Shown here one piece after another: positions 1-13,370 of a stretch of 64,000 nucleotides of DNA. The position numbers and the translations under genes were made by a program. Below the pieces are notes generated by a model. The model did no database searches. It was not told where the DNA came from and was given only the letters and a program-made list of their open reading frames with translations. Within the stretch, counting starts at the first letter, position 1, and the number at the start of each line of letters is the position of its first letter. The stretch lies in the NCBI GenBank assembly GCA_039881145.1, contig JAYKKI010000064.1, forward strand, positions 4,583,001 to 4,647,000, given 5' to 3'. The DNA comes from Druceiella hillmani (Eukaryota > Arthropoda > Insecta > Lepidoptera > Hepialidae).

Positions 1-1785
1 AAATAGAAGTTAAACAGAATGATACACCCACTTCCACTTTTCTCCGTATTTGAAGAAATTAAGAAATCATTGTTAATCAAAAAGTCGTATGAGCCACACA
101 GTACTTACCAGCACTAACCATATACTCGTCGATCGATAAATAACATTTGTATATATAAATAAAAATTGGTTTTTTGATGGCTGATCCTGCATGTTTGTTC
201 ATAGATGACATAAATGGCATTAAACGCGACATTTACGTATTTATTTTATGAAAACAAATAATTTTAATTTTTTAAATTGAATTTCTTATTGCAAAATCGT
301 AAAATATCTATAAAACGGTAAACGTTAACGAAACATAAAATCAAATATCGCAACACATTTGAAAAATATTTAGGGCTATGTAACGTTTTTGAAAAACTCT
401 GAAATTATAAATTAGAAATGAAATACCAACGTCTTTGTAACTAATTCGGTTTAATTATTTTTTATTTAATTTTAATTGCAATATAATAATACACATATAA
501 TATAAATTAATATACATATTTATTAATTTAAATACACAATTAAATTAATATTCAATCTTTACTCGGATTAGAAATTATGATAACGTTTTTTTAATTCACA
601 TCTATCTATAATATTCCTTATATTACTAACAGAAATGCGTTTTCAATACAGTAAAACTTATCTAATAGTTTAATTTTAATTTTAATTTAATTATTCACAC
701 AATTTATCAATAGATAATCAAAATTTTATTATTATTCTAAATATTACCGAGGAATTATTTAAAAATTTAGAAAACTTTCATTACTTTTCAAATAAATCAC
801 ATAAAATATTTGCGCGAACAGAATTAAACAAATATAAAATAATATTTTGTAAGCGATTTAAATATCAGCCTTCGGTAATAAATAAAATAAAACCATATCA
901 CACAAAATATGTTAATAAAATACAGACCCTAATATCAAACAGTAATTAAAACACAATTTTAAAATTTAAAATCGATCAAATTTTTTTTTATCAAAATTGT
1001 ATCATAATAATTTATTAATTTATTTATTCATTAACAATTTATATACATTTTTTTCAACATAAATTTTCAGTAATTTAAAATAGCTCTAATGAAGAAATTG
1101 CCATAGGAAAAATCAAATGAGACTGTTTAAATAAAGTTAATTTAATATGTAAATAATTTGTTTTTTTGAATTTAGAACAAATAAAGTGATCAAATTTAAT
1201 TTAATATAAATACAATTATTTTCTATATTTTAACAATTTCATAAATTGATTAATAAAATTTACAATAAATTATTTTGAAGACAAGAATACTTAATAAATA
1301 AATAAATCCTAAATATTCACAAAAATACGTAGTCAAAATCATTTTTTTACACTACGAAGAATTTGTACACTTAAATTAATATTTACAATAATTTAAATCT
1401 ATCATAAATTATTATATTTTAATTTCTAACAATTAACGTGGGTATATTTACAATTTACTGGCCTCGTACTTTTTTATCTTTATCCTGATACGCTATTTTT
1501 ATTAGAACTTTTATTAATTATTTTGAAAAATTTTTAATAAAAATTCTAATAAAAATAATAATTTCATTTTTATTATTTCCTTTTGAATAAAAGTTGAGTG
1601 AACATTAAATAAAAGGTCAAAAAAAATTGTTTTAAACATAATCATTGTTATTACAACGATGCGAGTTTTTTGTTGCATCACGTTCGTGTTCAACAAACTA
1701 ATGTGCAAAAAAAGCGAAGATTCGAAATAATAAAGCCAAAAGTATAAATACGTTTATTTTAATATTTATTTTTATGAATTTAAAA
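1..1785. other. AT-rich 3' flank, no gene seen
   Basis: This stretch is very AT-rich with no open frame of note and no recognisable element. It is rich in homopolymer A and T runs and TTAATT words. Confidence 0.6.
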
Positions 1786-1853
1786 AGTTTCTAAACTTTA
1801 ATGAACTTTTTTTTACTTTTTTGTAAAAAAAAGTTTATTAAAGTTTAGAAAGT
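1786..1853. repeat. foldback hairpin with 31-bp arms
   Basis: The left arm 1786-1816 (AGTTTCTAAACTTTAATGAA...) is complementary to 1823-1853 with two mismatches, around a T6 loop. It could be a short MITE remnant or a chance AT-rich inversion; the arm length favours a real inverted duplication. Confidence 0.7.
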
Positions 1854-2029
1854 TTTTTTTTTTTTTTTTTGTATAAGTTTTATGATCCTCAGTGTCATTC
1901 GGTATTTTTTACTTTCTGTCTTTTTTTCAGAATCGCCAATGGAATATACTATTTTACTGAAACACAACAGGTTTTTACTGTATCCTTAAAAAAACAGCAG
2001 TTAAATAGACGGTGGTAAAAAAGCGGTGG

Positions 2030-2490
2030 GATGGTGTTACTGATTTGCTTAACAGCATTTATAAATAGCGTATCCATTACGGCCCCGGGCTACAGCGGTG
2101 TTGAACAACACTGTAATTTAATTACAACTTAACAGCGCGTTAATCTCGAGTTTAACATTATGTTACGAATATGTTTAGTGAAAGTTTTTAATTGTAGTCG
2201 AGACCGTTAAGTTTTAACGTCAGACTTTATCGAAATCAATTTCATTGTTAAGATAATCGTGTAAATAATCGCCTAAGTGTTTTATTATATTAATTATGGG
2301 ATTATTTGCCATTTTTGAGGTTAATTTATTTCGATACTTTGGTGATTTAGCCGTGGGCTATTTTGATCGAAGATAAAATATGAATGAATCGGGTACTGAA
2401 AGTTGACAGACGTTTAATTTTAATTTGACAGCAGTGCGTAAGCGTTTATCGTATTCATTCGTTTGTTAACATTTGATGTATCACTAAGGC
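2030..2490. other. single-copy island, possible conserved non-coding element
   Basis: This is less AT-rich and non-repetitive compared with its surroundings. It contains GGCCCCGGGC, GTTAATCTCGAG, several TAATTA-like homeodomain words, and TGACAG motifs. It has no open frame. A regulatory role near invected is only a guess from composition. Confidence 0.25.
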
Positions 2491-2543
2491 ATATAAAGAT
2501 AAATAGAAAGTTTGAAAACTAATATTAACTGTATATTAACATA

Positions 2544-2545
<2 letters not shown>

Positions 2546-2624
<79 letters not shown>
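2546..2624. repeat. (TA)n microsatellite
   Basis: About 80 bp of alternating AT, interrupted once by a C. Confidence 0.95.
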
Positions 2625-2627
<3 letters not shown>

Positions 2628-2871
2628 TACACATTTCATTTAACAAGAATTTGACATTTTCGCTCATCCCATATAAGACAATATATCATGTCTATCTAAG
2701 CCTTTCGTTTCAATGAAAATTTCTTGTATTATGTTTTTGGATTAAAAAAAAATGTAATTCAGATTGCGACTACTGATGACGATTTACTAAACTACAAATG
2801 TAGATTCAACACTGTATATTTAACAAAACTAAACATGTCAGAACATATGGAACAAAAAGGGGTACCTTAGT

Positions 2872-3072
2872 TGTTTTCTGAAACCCATAATTTGACCAGT
2901 ACCCAGAGTTTTTTTTTAGTTATGGATATATTATAGAGGTGAATACGCCACACATCATTTTTGAAGTTTAATATTACACAAACAAAACTTGGAAACATTT
3001 TATGCAAAATTTCGCATAAATACTGTGTTTTCTGAAACCCATAATTTGACCAGTACCCAGAGTTTTTTTTTT
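2872..3072 (+). repeat. 46-bp direct repeat pair
   Basis: The segment beginning TGTTTTCTGAAACCCATAAT and ending in a T run occurs at 2872-2918 and again at 3026-3072, with about 107 bp of unrelated AT-rich DNA between. The copies are almost identical, so the duplication is recent. Confidence 0.9.
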
Positions 3073-3084
3073 ATTTTGTTAACA

Positions 3085-5112
3085 CAATGTAATTGTTGCT
3101 TCCTATTAAAATTTTACCCTCGTAAGTTATGATATCTATTATGTTTGTTTGTCGCTTCCCATTGAAATTTTACTGTCCTAACTTATGATATGTGTTGTCT
3201 TTGTTTGTTGCTTAATATTGATTTTGAATTTGCAACGAAATCTAAAATATTATTTCGTCTAATTGGTGAATTTGATATGGATCACGATGACGTGCAGACT
3301 AGCATATAAATACAATATGTAACTTGATGTAAGGATCATCCCGCTTGATTTTGTGACCAACATTTTTGGACAAGGTTCAATGCGAATATCGGCACGGAAA
3401 AGATAGAGGTTCTATTGGAAAAATGGTTAAAAGTAAAAAAATAAAGGTAATTGAAGAAAAAAAAAAGCTTTTAACCTAGCACATTAAAAATCACCTGCCA
3501 CACTGAACGTGTCAATTCTCATATGTCATATTAGTCTACAAGTCATTAAATTAAAATTGGGACGCCATATTTTCTATAAATATTTAGCAAGGACTAGAAA
3601 TACAGCATTAAATAATATACTGTCGTAACTTATGATATCTGTTGTTATTGTTTTTGTTGCATCCTATTGAAATTTTACTGTCGTAGCTTGCGATATCTGT
3701 TGTTTTTTCTTTGTTGCTTCCTATTGAAATTTTACTATCGTAACTTATGATATCTGTTGTTATTGTTTTTGTTGCATCCTATTGAAATTTTACTGTCGTA
3801 GCTTGCGATATCTGTTGTTTTTTCTTTGTTGCTTCCTATTGAAATTTTACTATCATAACTTATATCTGTTGTTATTGTTTTTGTTGTATCCTATTGAAAT
3901 TTTACTATCGTAACTTATGTTATCTGTTGTTATTGTTTTTGTTGCTTCCTATTGAAATTTTACTATCATAACTTATATCTGTTGTTATTGTTTTTGTTGC
4001 ATCCTATTGAAATTTTACTGTCGTAACTTGCGATATCTGTTGTTTTTTCTTTGTTGCTTCCTATTGAAATTTTACTATCGTAACTTATGATATCTGTTGT
4101 TATTGTTTTTGTTGCATCCTATTGAAATTTTACTGTCGTAACTTGTTGTTTTTCTGTTGTTTTTTCTTTGTTGCTTCCTATTGAAATTTTACTATCGTAA
4201 CTTATGATATCTGTTGTTATTGTTTTTGTTGCATCCTATTGAAATTTTACTGTCGTAACTTGTTGTTTTTCTGTTGTTTTTTCTTTGTTGCTTCCTATTG
4301 AAATTTTACTATCGTAACTTATGATATCTGTTGTTATTGTTTTTGTTGCATTCTATTGAAATTTTACTGTCGTAGCTTGCGATATCTGTTGTTTTTTCTT
4401 TGTTGCTTCCTATTGAAATTTTACTATCATAACTTATGATATCTGTTGTTATTGTTTTTGTTGCATCCTATTGAAATTTTACTGTCGTAACTTGCGATAT
4501 CTGTTGTTTTTTCTTTGTTGCTTCCTATTGAAATTTTGCTATCGTAACTTATGATATATGTTGTTATTGTTTTTGTTGCATCCTATTGAAATTTTACTGT
4601 CGTAACTTGTTTTTATGTTGTTTTTTCTTTGTTGCTTCCTATTGAAATTTTACTATCGTAACTTATGATATATGTTGTTATTGTTTTTGTTGCATCCTAT
4701 TGAAATTTTACTGTCGTAACTTATGATATCTATTGTACTTGTTTATTGCTTCCTATTAAAATTTTACTATCGTAAATTATGATGTCTGTTGTATTTGTCT
4801 GTTGCTTCCTATTTAAATTTTACTGTCGTAAATTATGATGTCTGTTGTATCTGTTTGTTGCTCCCTATTAAAATTTTACTGTCGTAAATTATGATATCTA
4901 TTGTATTTGTCTGTTGCTTCCTATTGAAATTTCGCTATCGTAAACTATGAACTCTGTTGTATCTGTTTGTTGCTCCCTATTAAAATGTTACTGTCGTAAA
5001 TTATGATGTCTGTTGTATTTGTCTGTTGCTTCCTATTTAAATTTTACTATCGTAAATTATTAACTCTGTTGTATCTGTTTGTTGCTACCTATTAAAATTT
5101 TACTGTCGTATT
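3085..5112 (+). repeat. ~57-bp minisatellite with 115-bp dimer
   Basis: Tandem copies of TTGCTTCCTATTGAAATTTT, then ACTRTCGTAACTTATGATAT and CTGTTGTTATTGTTTTTG. Two unit types alternate. One has 'GCATCC' and 'TATTGTTTTT'; the other has 'GCTTCC' and 'GTTTTTTCTT'. Together they make a 115-bp dimer, seen in the 115-bp spacing of TCGTAGCTTG at 3681 and 3796. Diverged monomers flank the homogeneous core on both sides, and a single-copy piece (about 3225-3605) interrupts the left end. There are roughly 28-30 units in all. No coding potential. Confidence 0.95.
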
Positions 5113-6544
5113 ATTTCCTCTAAAAAAATATTCGCTTGTTATGAAGCCAAAAATCGATTCCTATAAATCAATTCTGAACCATTGTATTTAACTGAAGCTA
5201 ATATTATATTGTTTAACAGGTATTTTAATTACTTGAAAATATCCAGCTTATCCAGTTGTTTTAACGTTTGTTTATAAAATCCGAAAGTCCTTTGCAGTTT
5301 TTATTAAAGTATAACATATTTTGGGACATGTTTGCTATGCTATTTTTCTTGCCTTTAAATACGAGAGCAATTTTGGAAATTTCATACATTTAATTTTTAT
5401 ACCTTTATTTATATATAATATTTCGTCTCGTTTACATTTATTTTCTTGCCATAGTCATTAATTTAGTATATGTATCGTTCGGAATTCGCCCTCCGTACAT
5501 GAATAAACGGTAGCTGATTATCGGTCTAACCCTGCAGACATTTAAGGCGTCTGTAGAAATAAACGGACGGACAGACTATCTATTAAAATTATAAGGTTTC
5601 CATACAACAGCACCCTTAATTTAATCCTGGCAGAATAAATGACAAGTGGCGGTTTTTCCTCTTGCCCCCTCGCCCTAATCATGTCATTCCTCACAATATC
5701 AGCTTAATGGTGAAAATTCTGTAGAAACTCACGTTGAGTTTCCACACTTGAATAGTTTTGTTCTCTAATCCCCGATTATAGGTACTGTGTGTTTGTGGGA
5801 GGACATAGATAACGATGGGGTTGTGTGCCAATGCGTGAATGTGTGCATATGCTTGTTGTGTGTGTGTATATGTGCATGTGTAAATAAATATGCACGTAAA
5901 TACTGGCGCATATGATCTTTTATTTCTTAGTTTTAGTTAATGGCACAGTATATTGTAGTCTGCCACAATGCTCTTTACCTTAATACTGTGGTTTGGTTGG
6001 CTGCAAGAGATTACTCTCCTAGCAATAAGTTCGCCACATATATCAGTAGTGTACAATTACAGTTTGTAAATAAATAAATCAATATTATATTTAACAAATA
6101 TCTTCGTCGCTTAGTTTCAATAAAAAATAACAACAAAATATCGTCAACAGAGTTATTATTAATTTTCCAGGTACAAATTGATAACGAAAAAGAGGATTTT
6201 ATTCTGATATTAATATTATTAGCGACATCGGCCAAAAATCAGGTTAAGAAAAACAGGTTGTTAAAAAGAAAAGTGCACAAACTGCGTTTTTTATCGGTTA
6301 TTACATAAACAATATTTAAAAAAAGATAAAAAGAAAAAAATAAAACTGTAGGGGTCAGAGAAAACAGACTTGGAAGACCCGCAAAACCGAAGTCGACCTC
6401 GAAAAAGTTGTAGAAAACTGTTGACAAAAATTAAACTAATTAAAAGCTGTGAGAAAATCAACAGATTCTGATAATTAATCAATAGAAAAATGAATCATGA
6501 AAACCTTCATAAATATTTTAATAATACTGTTACTCACTGAAATT
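5113..6544. other. 3' flank with a single-copy island and GT-rich tract
   Basis: No gene is seen. The part 5470-5830 is less AT-rich and non-repetitive (for example TTCGCCCTCCGTAC and CTTGCCCCCTCGCCC) and could be regulatory. 5830-5885 is a GT/GC-rich microsatellite. 6000-6540 is AT-rich with only short chance frames. Confidence 0.4.
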
Positions 6545-7040
6545 AATGTTGAAATTTGAATTGAAATTAATGTTGAAATTTGAATTGAAATTAATGTTGA
6601 AATTTAAATTTAAATTAATGTTGAAATTTAAATTTAAATTAAGGTTGAAATTTAAATTGAAATTAATGATGAACTTTGAATTTAAATTAAAGTTGGAATT
6701 TGAATTGAAATTAATGATGAAATTTTAATTGAAGTTAATGTTGAAATTTGAATTGAAATTAATGTTGAAATTTAAATTGAAATTAATGTTGAAATTTAAA
6801 TTTAAATTAATGTTGAAATTTAAATTGAAATTAATGATGAAATTTGAATTTAAATTAAAGTTGGAATTTGAATTGAAATTAATGATGAAATTTTAATTGA
6901 AATTAATGTTGAAATTTAAATTTAAATTAATGTTGAAATTTGAATTGAAATTAATGTTGAAATTTAAATTGAAATTAATGTTGAAATTTGAATTGAAATT
7001 AATGTTGAAATTTGAATTGAAATTAACGTTGAAATTTGAA
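6545..7040 (+). repeat. 24-bp minisatellite, ~20 copies, open in one frame
   Basis: Tandem copies of ATGTTGAAATTTGAATTG plus AAATTA. Because the unit is a multiple of three, the plus strand reads as repeated MLKFELKL with variants such as MLKFKFKL and MMNFEFKL. It is broken only where TTTGAA has become TTTTAA (about 6722 and 6893). There is no sign of a promoter, conserved flank or splice sites, so I treat it as a satellite, not a gene. Confidence 0.95.
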
Positions 7041-8561
7041 CAGATCATAGAGGTATCCATTATTTTTATCAATTACTACGTCGCAGAATATTTTTGTTTA
7101 ATAACTTACTTAATATCAAATTAAGTAACAAGAATTAAGAAAATACAATAACTTTTAATAACAAGTTTTTATTTTGGAAGTTTCGCTTTAAAAATTAAAA
7201 CAAAATTTATTAAAAAATTTAAAATTTGCAAAGTGTTTTCGACATTGCAATAGAGTTATTATAATTTAAATTAATTTATTTTAAATCTGCTCTGTGAATT
7301 ATTTTTTGAAATTAATTAATTTTTTCATAATTATCAGGGATAAGTACTCTTGCCGTTTTTTTTTAATTAACTCTTTGGAAAAAATTGGACACATGTTTTG
7401 AAGTTAGTTGCATTATAAATGCCTTTCATTAACCTTCATCGCAACACACATTAAGTGAAAAGAAACCTAACTGTGGAATTTAATTAAAGCAACGAATCCA
7501 AATTTTCATCAAAAAATCGTCATCTTTGAGAAATTCATTTTTCTTATCAGTGATTGTCATAGTTTTAATGAATTTAAATGGTTTTTAATTATATTTTTTG
7601 AATAAGTCAAAAAAAAATAACTTAGCTCGCACGAAAACAAATAATTTGGCTCTCAGGAACCTATGCCAATATTATTTTTAATAATAAATAACCTCCATCT
7701 TATTCACCCGTACAAAGATATCTAAAGAGAAAAAAAATCTGCAGAAAATTCGAAAGTCTGCTGAAAAATAAATAAGTGAGAAAATGTGTATAATATCGAC
7801 GTAGGAAAAATGGAAAACGAATGAATAATTAAAAGCAAATGTTTAAAAAGAATTAGAATATTTGAATTATTTAATATATATATTGAATCATTTAGAAAAC
7901 ACTGTAATTTAACATCAATTTTCGCGTATGTTTATTAGCAATTTTTCAAAACATTTACAGATTGTTTCAATAGCACGATTTTAAATATAGATTTATTCAT
8001 TTTCTCTAAGTTTTTTTATAATTTTCTTTAATATTAAATACCAAACAACTGTCGTTGTTTTCGGATTTCAAACAAGTGCACAACCTTTGTTTTTTTTTTT
8101 TTTTAATTATTTGACTCTTTCTCCAAGTATCAGTACCATTAATGAATTTAAAAACAATTTAGGATATGAAACTTTGAAAAGTATTTTAAAAACAAAACGT
8201 CGATATTTTCTTAACATATTGAACATAGCAACACTTTCTTAACATATTGAACAAAGCAAGATTGTTTTGAACATAGCAACATTTTGCATTATTGTTTGTA
8301 TTGACATTTACAATTTTTTTGTCATTTATTTCTAACTTCGAAGCACTTTTTCAATAATTTTGCAATACCTGAAAAATTCACATTTTTCTAATTTGACCAT
8401 ACTATTATACAATTGAATTTATGGAAAATATTCGAGTTTTCTGGTAATAATGGACTTCATTGTACTGAGCGAAAAATTAGCAGTTTCGTATAAATATTTT
8501 ATTCCCTGATCGTATTTATCGAGACACTTTACTTAGATGATATTCCACTACGGCAAACCTT
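7041..8561 (-). other. invected 3' UTR and downstream flank
   Basis: This is AT-rich and lies immediately downstream of the stop codon on the minus strand. It must hold the 3' UTR. Several AATAAA-like signals occur (for example 8498-8503 and 8325-8330). A short direct repeat with CTTAACATATTGAACA lies at 8209-8283. No other gene. Confidence 0.5.
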
Positions 8562-8831
8562 CTACCTAGCCTGTCCTGCTTTCTCCCTGGCTTCTCTCGC
8601 CTGCAACTCTTGCAGCTCTTCTTCTTCCCTCGTCAAAGGTACCGTGCTGTGGTTGTAGAGACCTTGGGCCATCAGCTGTAAGGCCAGTGGGTTTCTTTGA
8701 CCACTAGCCTTCTTTATCTTGGCCCTCTTGTTTTGGAACCAGATCTTGATTTGGGCTTCTGCTAGACCAAGTTCCGAAGCCAACTGCTGGCGTCGCCTCT
8801 CAGTAAGGTAGCGGTTCTCGTTGAACTCGTG
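8562..8831 (-). CDS. inv: invected, terminal coding exon (homeodomain helices and EH5 tail)
   Basis: This exon encodes 89 residues and a TAG stop. It starts after a minus-strand acceptor (TTTTCTCTCATAG, AG at 8832-8833) with HEFNENRYL and runs through [18 protein letters not shown] to the recognition helix [15 protein letters not shown]. Gln50 and Asn51 of the homeodomain are intact. The engrailed-family EH5 block follows ([18 protein letters not shown]), then [12 protein letters not shown] and a tail ending KAGQAR. The protein is a nuclear DNA-binding transcription factor of segment polarity and posterior compartment identity. His at the exon start (LK|HEF) and the [11 protein letters not shown] tail match invected; from memory, Drosophila engrailed has Arg there and TKEEEELE. 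The exon joins phase 0 to 12812-12918. AATAAA-type signals lie downstream at 8498-8503 and 8325-8330, but the 3' end cannot be chosen from sequence. No frameshift or stop is seen. Confidence 0.97.
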   Translation of the reverse strand, partial: HEFNENRYLTERRRQQLASELGLAEAQIKIWFQNKRAKIKKASGQRNPLALQLMAQGLYNHSTVPLTREEEELQELQAREAREKAGQAR

Positions 8832-8992
8832 CTATGAGAGAAAAGATAGTTTATTTTATAATTAAATAAATTAATATTTCTGGTCATATAATACTTAACC
8901 TATTATAAAAAAATATGAAGTCCATAAAAATAATGTAAAAATCAAGCAGTAGTTTTAAAACATTGGTCCTAAATGCTTATAAGATCTTTACG

Positions 8993-10462
<1,470 letters not shown>

Positions 10463-10898
10463 TTATTGGCCTGTTTCATTGCGACGCCACTCTTCACGAA
10501 CTCTCGCTCTCCTTATACATTCGTGCAGTGATCCATTGAAGGTCTTCTTTATTTGATCTCTCCACCTCATTGGTAATCTGCCGTGTGGTCTGATGCCTTC
10601 AACTTAACCTGCAATACTAGACCCTCTATGAATTCGTATCCGCGTCGCGTTTTATGTTCAAAGAAATTGAGAATACGAGCTTGTACTGTGCTTGATAGAA
10701 TTTATTTGATGCCCAGCCCTAGAAGAATGGACTCATTGGTTCGGAATTCTGTCCGCGATATACCGAGCATCCTTCTCCAGCACCACATCTCAAGGGCATC
10801 GATCGGTTTTTTCTCACTTTCTCGTAGAGTCCATGTTTCAGCAGCATAGAGGAATATAGGGAATATGAGAGCCTTAAGAAGTCTAGTTTTTTTAGCAT
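10463..10898 (-). pseudogene. decayed LINE reverse transcriptase C-terminus
   Basis: The minus strand reads LIFPIFLYAAETW, then EMWCWRRMLGISRTEFRTNE, and near the end MRWRDQIKKTFNGSLHECIR before a TAA at 10463-10465. These are the typical last ~140 residues of endonuclease/reverse-transcriptase non-LTR retrotransposons. The copy is dead: there is an in-frame TAA in 'GIK*IL' and a frameshift/stop near 10573. The rest of the element is missing (5' truncation, as usual for LINEs). The clade cannot be fixed without a search; RTE-like is a guess. Confidence 0.8.
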
Positions 10899-12811
10899 TA
10901 TGCTTACTGCGACTAATTATGTTGATAATAACATTTTAATAATGATGAATTATATGGAACGTCTCTCCGTTCCTAGGAATGGTTTCCCGTACTGTGAATA
11001 CCGCGCTCGAGATGAGTCATGACTTCGTATGTGATACTGTGGTAGTGACAGTGCTAAATCGAACAACAATAAAACAGAACAAAAACCGTAACCTTTCCTT
11101 AAATATTACAACATGAAATAAACTATAGACAGTTTTAACATAATTTCAACAAAATATTCAAAGTATCAACATTTATATGTAACCAATGCACCTAAACACA
11201 ATTTAACCTACAAATAATAAATGATCTTAAAGTAACATGTATTTTTATGATTATTTCCCATAATTTTTTCTAAATTTAAAATTTTAGGAACAAATAAATT
11301 TTTAACCGAATTAGCTTAAAATGTTTATACACCACATTCCCAGAAAAAAAATGTTTAACCTCAAGTCAAAATATTTTGTATAGCTACGTTGCATATAATT
11401 TCTTGCGGAACTGTTATACTTTTTAATAATATCACAATAAAATTTTTAATTCGATTCTATTTTAATCTCATAACACACTAATCACTCTATATTCACCCCG
11501 TCCTCGCTGTATGAACGTACGCAATTTAATTAAGTTTTATATGAGAAGTACGCTAACTAAAAAATGTTTGCATTGAAAACCTGTTACACCGTATTATTGG
11601 GCTTATAAAGTAATGAAAATGTAAAATTTCGAAGAAAATTTTCAAACTGGTTTTTAAATTAAAACAAAAAGTGGATAGAGATGGAGAACGAAGGGAGCAA
11701 ATCGGGTATTTCCAGTTAGAATTGAAACAATACTTTATGCCAAAGATTATAAATAAGGTCCACCTTCGATCAACACAAATATAGTTTTGATATAATCTGA
11801 TACATGGCTCTATACAAAATAAACCTTTCCACCAAAAATTTAAGCATCATCACTTTGGTTAACCCCTTCCTTCTTAAGTCAATCAAAATTAAATAATCTG
11901 CTCCCTACGTCGATTTACGTCAATCAAATAAATTATAAAAGTTTATTATTCACCGATTTAAATTATCATATCGAATCGATTTCTATAATAGCTAATTATA
12001 TCATATTTCCGAGGTTAGGTTCGAATATCTATCTAGCTTTAAGACAGGAAAAGTCTAATGTGGCAGAAAATACAATAAAATACAACCGAATTGATGTTTT
12101 AGTAACTAATTTCCTTATTGAAATTTCGCTAGAAAACTCCATTTGAGTATGTAAATTCTCAAAAAAGTTTGCTAGAATACTTTATTTTAGTACCTAAATA
12201 AAAATAATGATTTAATAAGTAAACTTACGATTAAAGTTTACTAGAAAACCGTGTCTGTAAATAAAAAAAAAGTTTAACCAATCTTTACTAACCAAAGTAA
12301 ATTTTTGCTCCAAAACAAATAAAAACGATATAAAGCAATAACCTTCCATTAAAAATAAACAAATCAGTAATTCTATAATATAATAAAACATTTTAGAAAT
12401 TTTACTAACTTTCTCATACTTGAACAAAGAAAAAACTGTTTTAAAATAATATTTACTTTAATTTTGAACAGACAGCATTTTGGTTAGGTATTTTTTCACA
12501 TATACATGAAAACGATATACAAAAACCAATATCTCGAAACCCACGAAACATAAAATAAACCTATTATATTACATAGATATAATTAAATAATTTCTTGGAT
12601 TACATGAAAAAATATATTAGGTTCAAAAATATATCACGCATAGTATATCACTTAATCAGAAAGAACAAAAAAACGATATAATATAACGTTCTATTCTATA
12701 TCATCACATCCTATATATGGGAAACAAGTAAAGTCTGCGAAAGGTTTTAAATCTACAAATATTTTCCAAACATAAAATATGTTAAAAAAATATATTCCAT
12801 CTCCAACATAC
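10899..12811. other. intron, AT-rich, nothing recognised
   Basis: Non-repetitive AT-rich intron. Short chance frames only. Confidence 0.5.
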
Positions 12812-12918
12812 CTTTAATCTGGCCAACTGAGGTCCGGAGAATGCTGTCCTAGGCCTCTTCTCGTCAGCAGCAGGACTTCTGTCTCCAGGCGGCTTCTTGG
12901 GTCGTCTCGTCCTCGGAC
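12812..12918 (-). CDS. inv: invected, penultimate coding exon (linker and homeodomain N-terminus)
   Basis: This 107-nt exon has its acceptor AG at 12919-12920 after TTGTTTGTCC and its donor GTATGT at 12811-12806. It begins with two bases (GT) that complete a split codon, then encodes 35 residues: PRTRRPKKPPGDRSPAADEK followed by the homeodomain start RPRTAFSGPQLARLK. RPRTAF is the flexible N-terminal arm that contacts the minor groove, and SGPQLARLK is the start of helix 1. The break after Lys (phase 0) falls at the usual engrailed-family intron position inside the homeobox. The split first codon would be Gly if joined directly to exon 1, or Ser (A|GT) if the upstream microexon at 38313-38318 is included. 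The sequence upstream of the acceptor (12972-13360) is a degenerate tandem repeat. Confidence 0.96.
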
Positions 12919-12971
12919 CTGGACAAACAAACATCCTTAGACTCAAATCGAATACCAATTTTGCCACTAGG

Positions 12972-13360
12972 TGTCATGTATATGTTAATATAATATTTTC
13001 ATTAACATTGGTGTCCCTATTAATGCAATATGTTCATTGATGTTCGTATTTCTGTTATATTCTGTTATATTTCTGTTAATGCAGTATTTATGATAATATT
13101 CGTGTCTTTATAATGTAATATTACCAACGACAAATAATATAATATTTCCAACGATATTCGTGTCCCTGTTAATGCAATATTCCCGATATTATTGGTTTGT
13201 GTGTTAATATAATATTTTAATTAACATTCGCCGTCTCTGTTGATGCAGTACATTACTTAACATCCGTTTTTCATTAGTGTAATATTGCTATTAATATCCG
13301 TGTTTCGGTTAACGCAATATTTCCTTTAAATGAATATGTAACCAGTATAATGTTGCCACA
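12972..13360. repeat. degenerate ~36-45 bp tandem repeat beside homeobox exon
   Basis: About nine diverged units built from TATTCGTGTCCCTGTTAATG and CAATATTTCC. The array starts about 50 bp upstream of the acceptor of exon 12812-12918. It is old, since units differ at many positions. Confidence 0.75.
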
Positions 13361-13370
13361 AAGTAAAATT

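Noticed and set aside
6546..7124. Two open frames of repeated MLKFELKL on the plus strand
   Set aside because: They are a direct reading of a 24-bp minisatellite whose length is a multiple of three; no flanking gene structure.
8325..8503. A definite polyadenylation site for invected
   Set aside because: AATAAA-like words are expected often by chance in such AT-rich DNA; the true 3' end cannot be chosen without transcripts.
10583..10849. 88-codon plus-strand frame
   Set aside because: It is the opposite strand of the LINE reverse transcriptase relic at 10463-10898.
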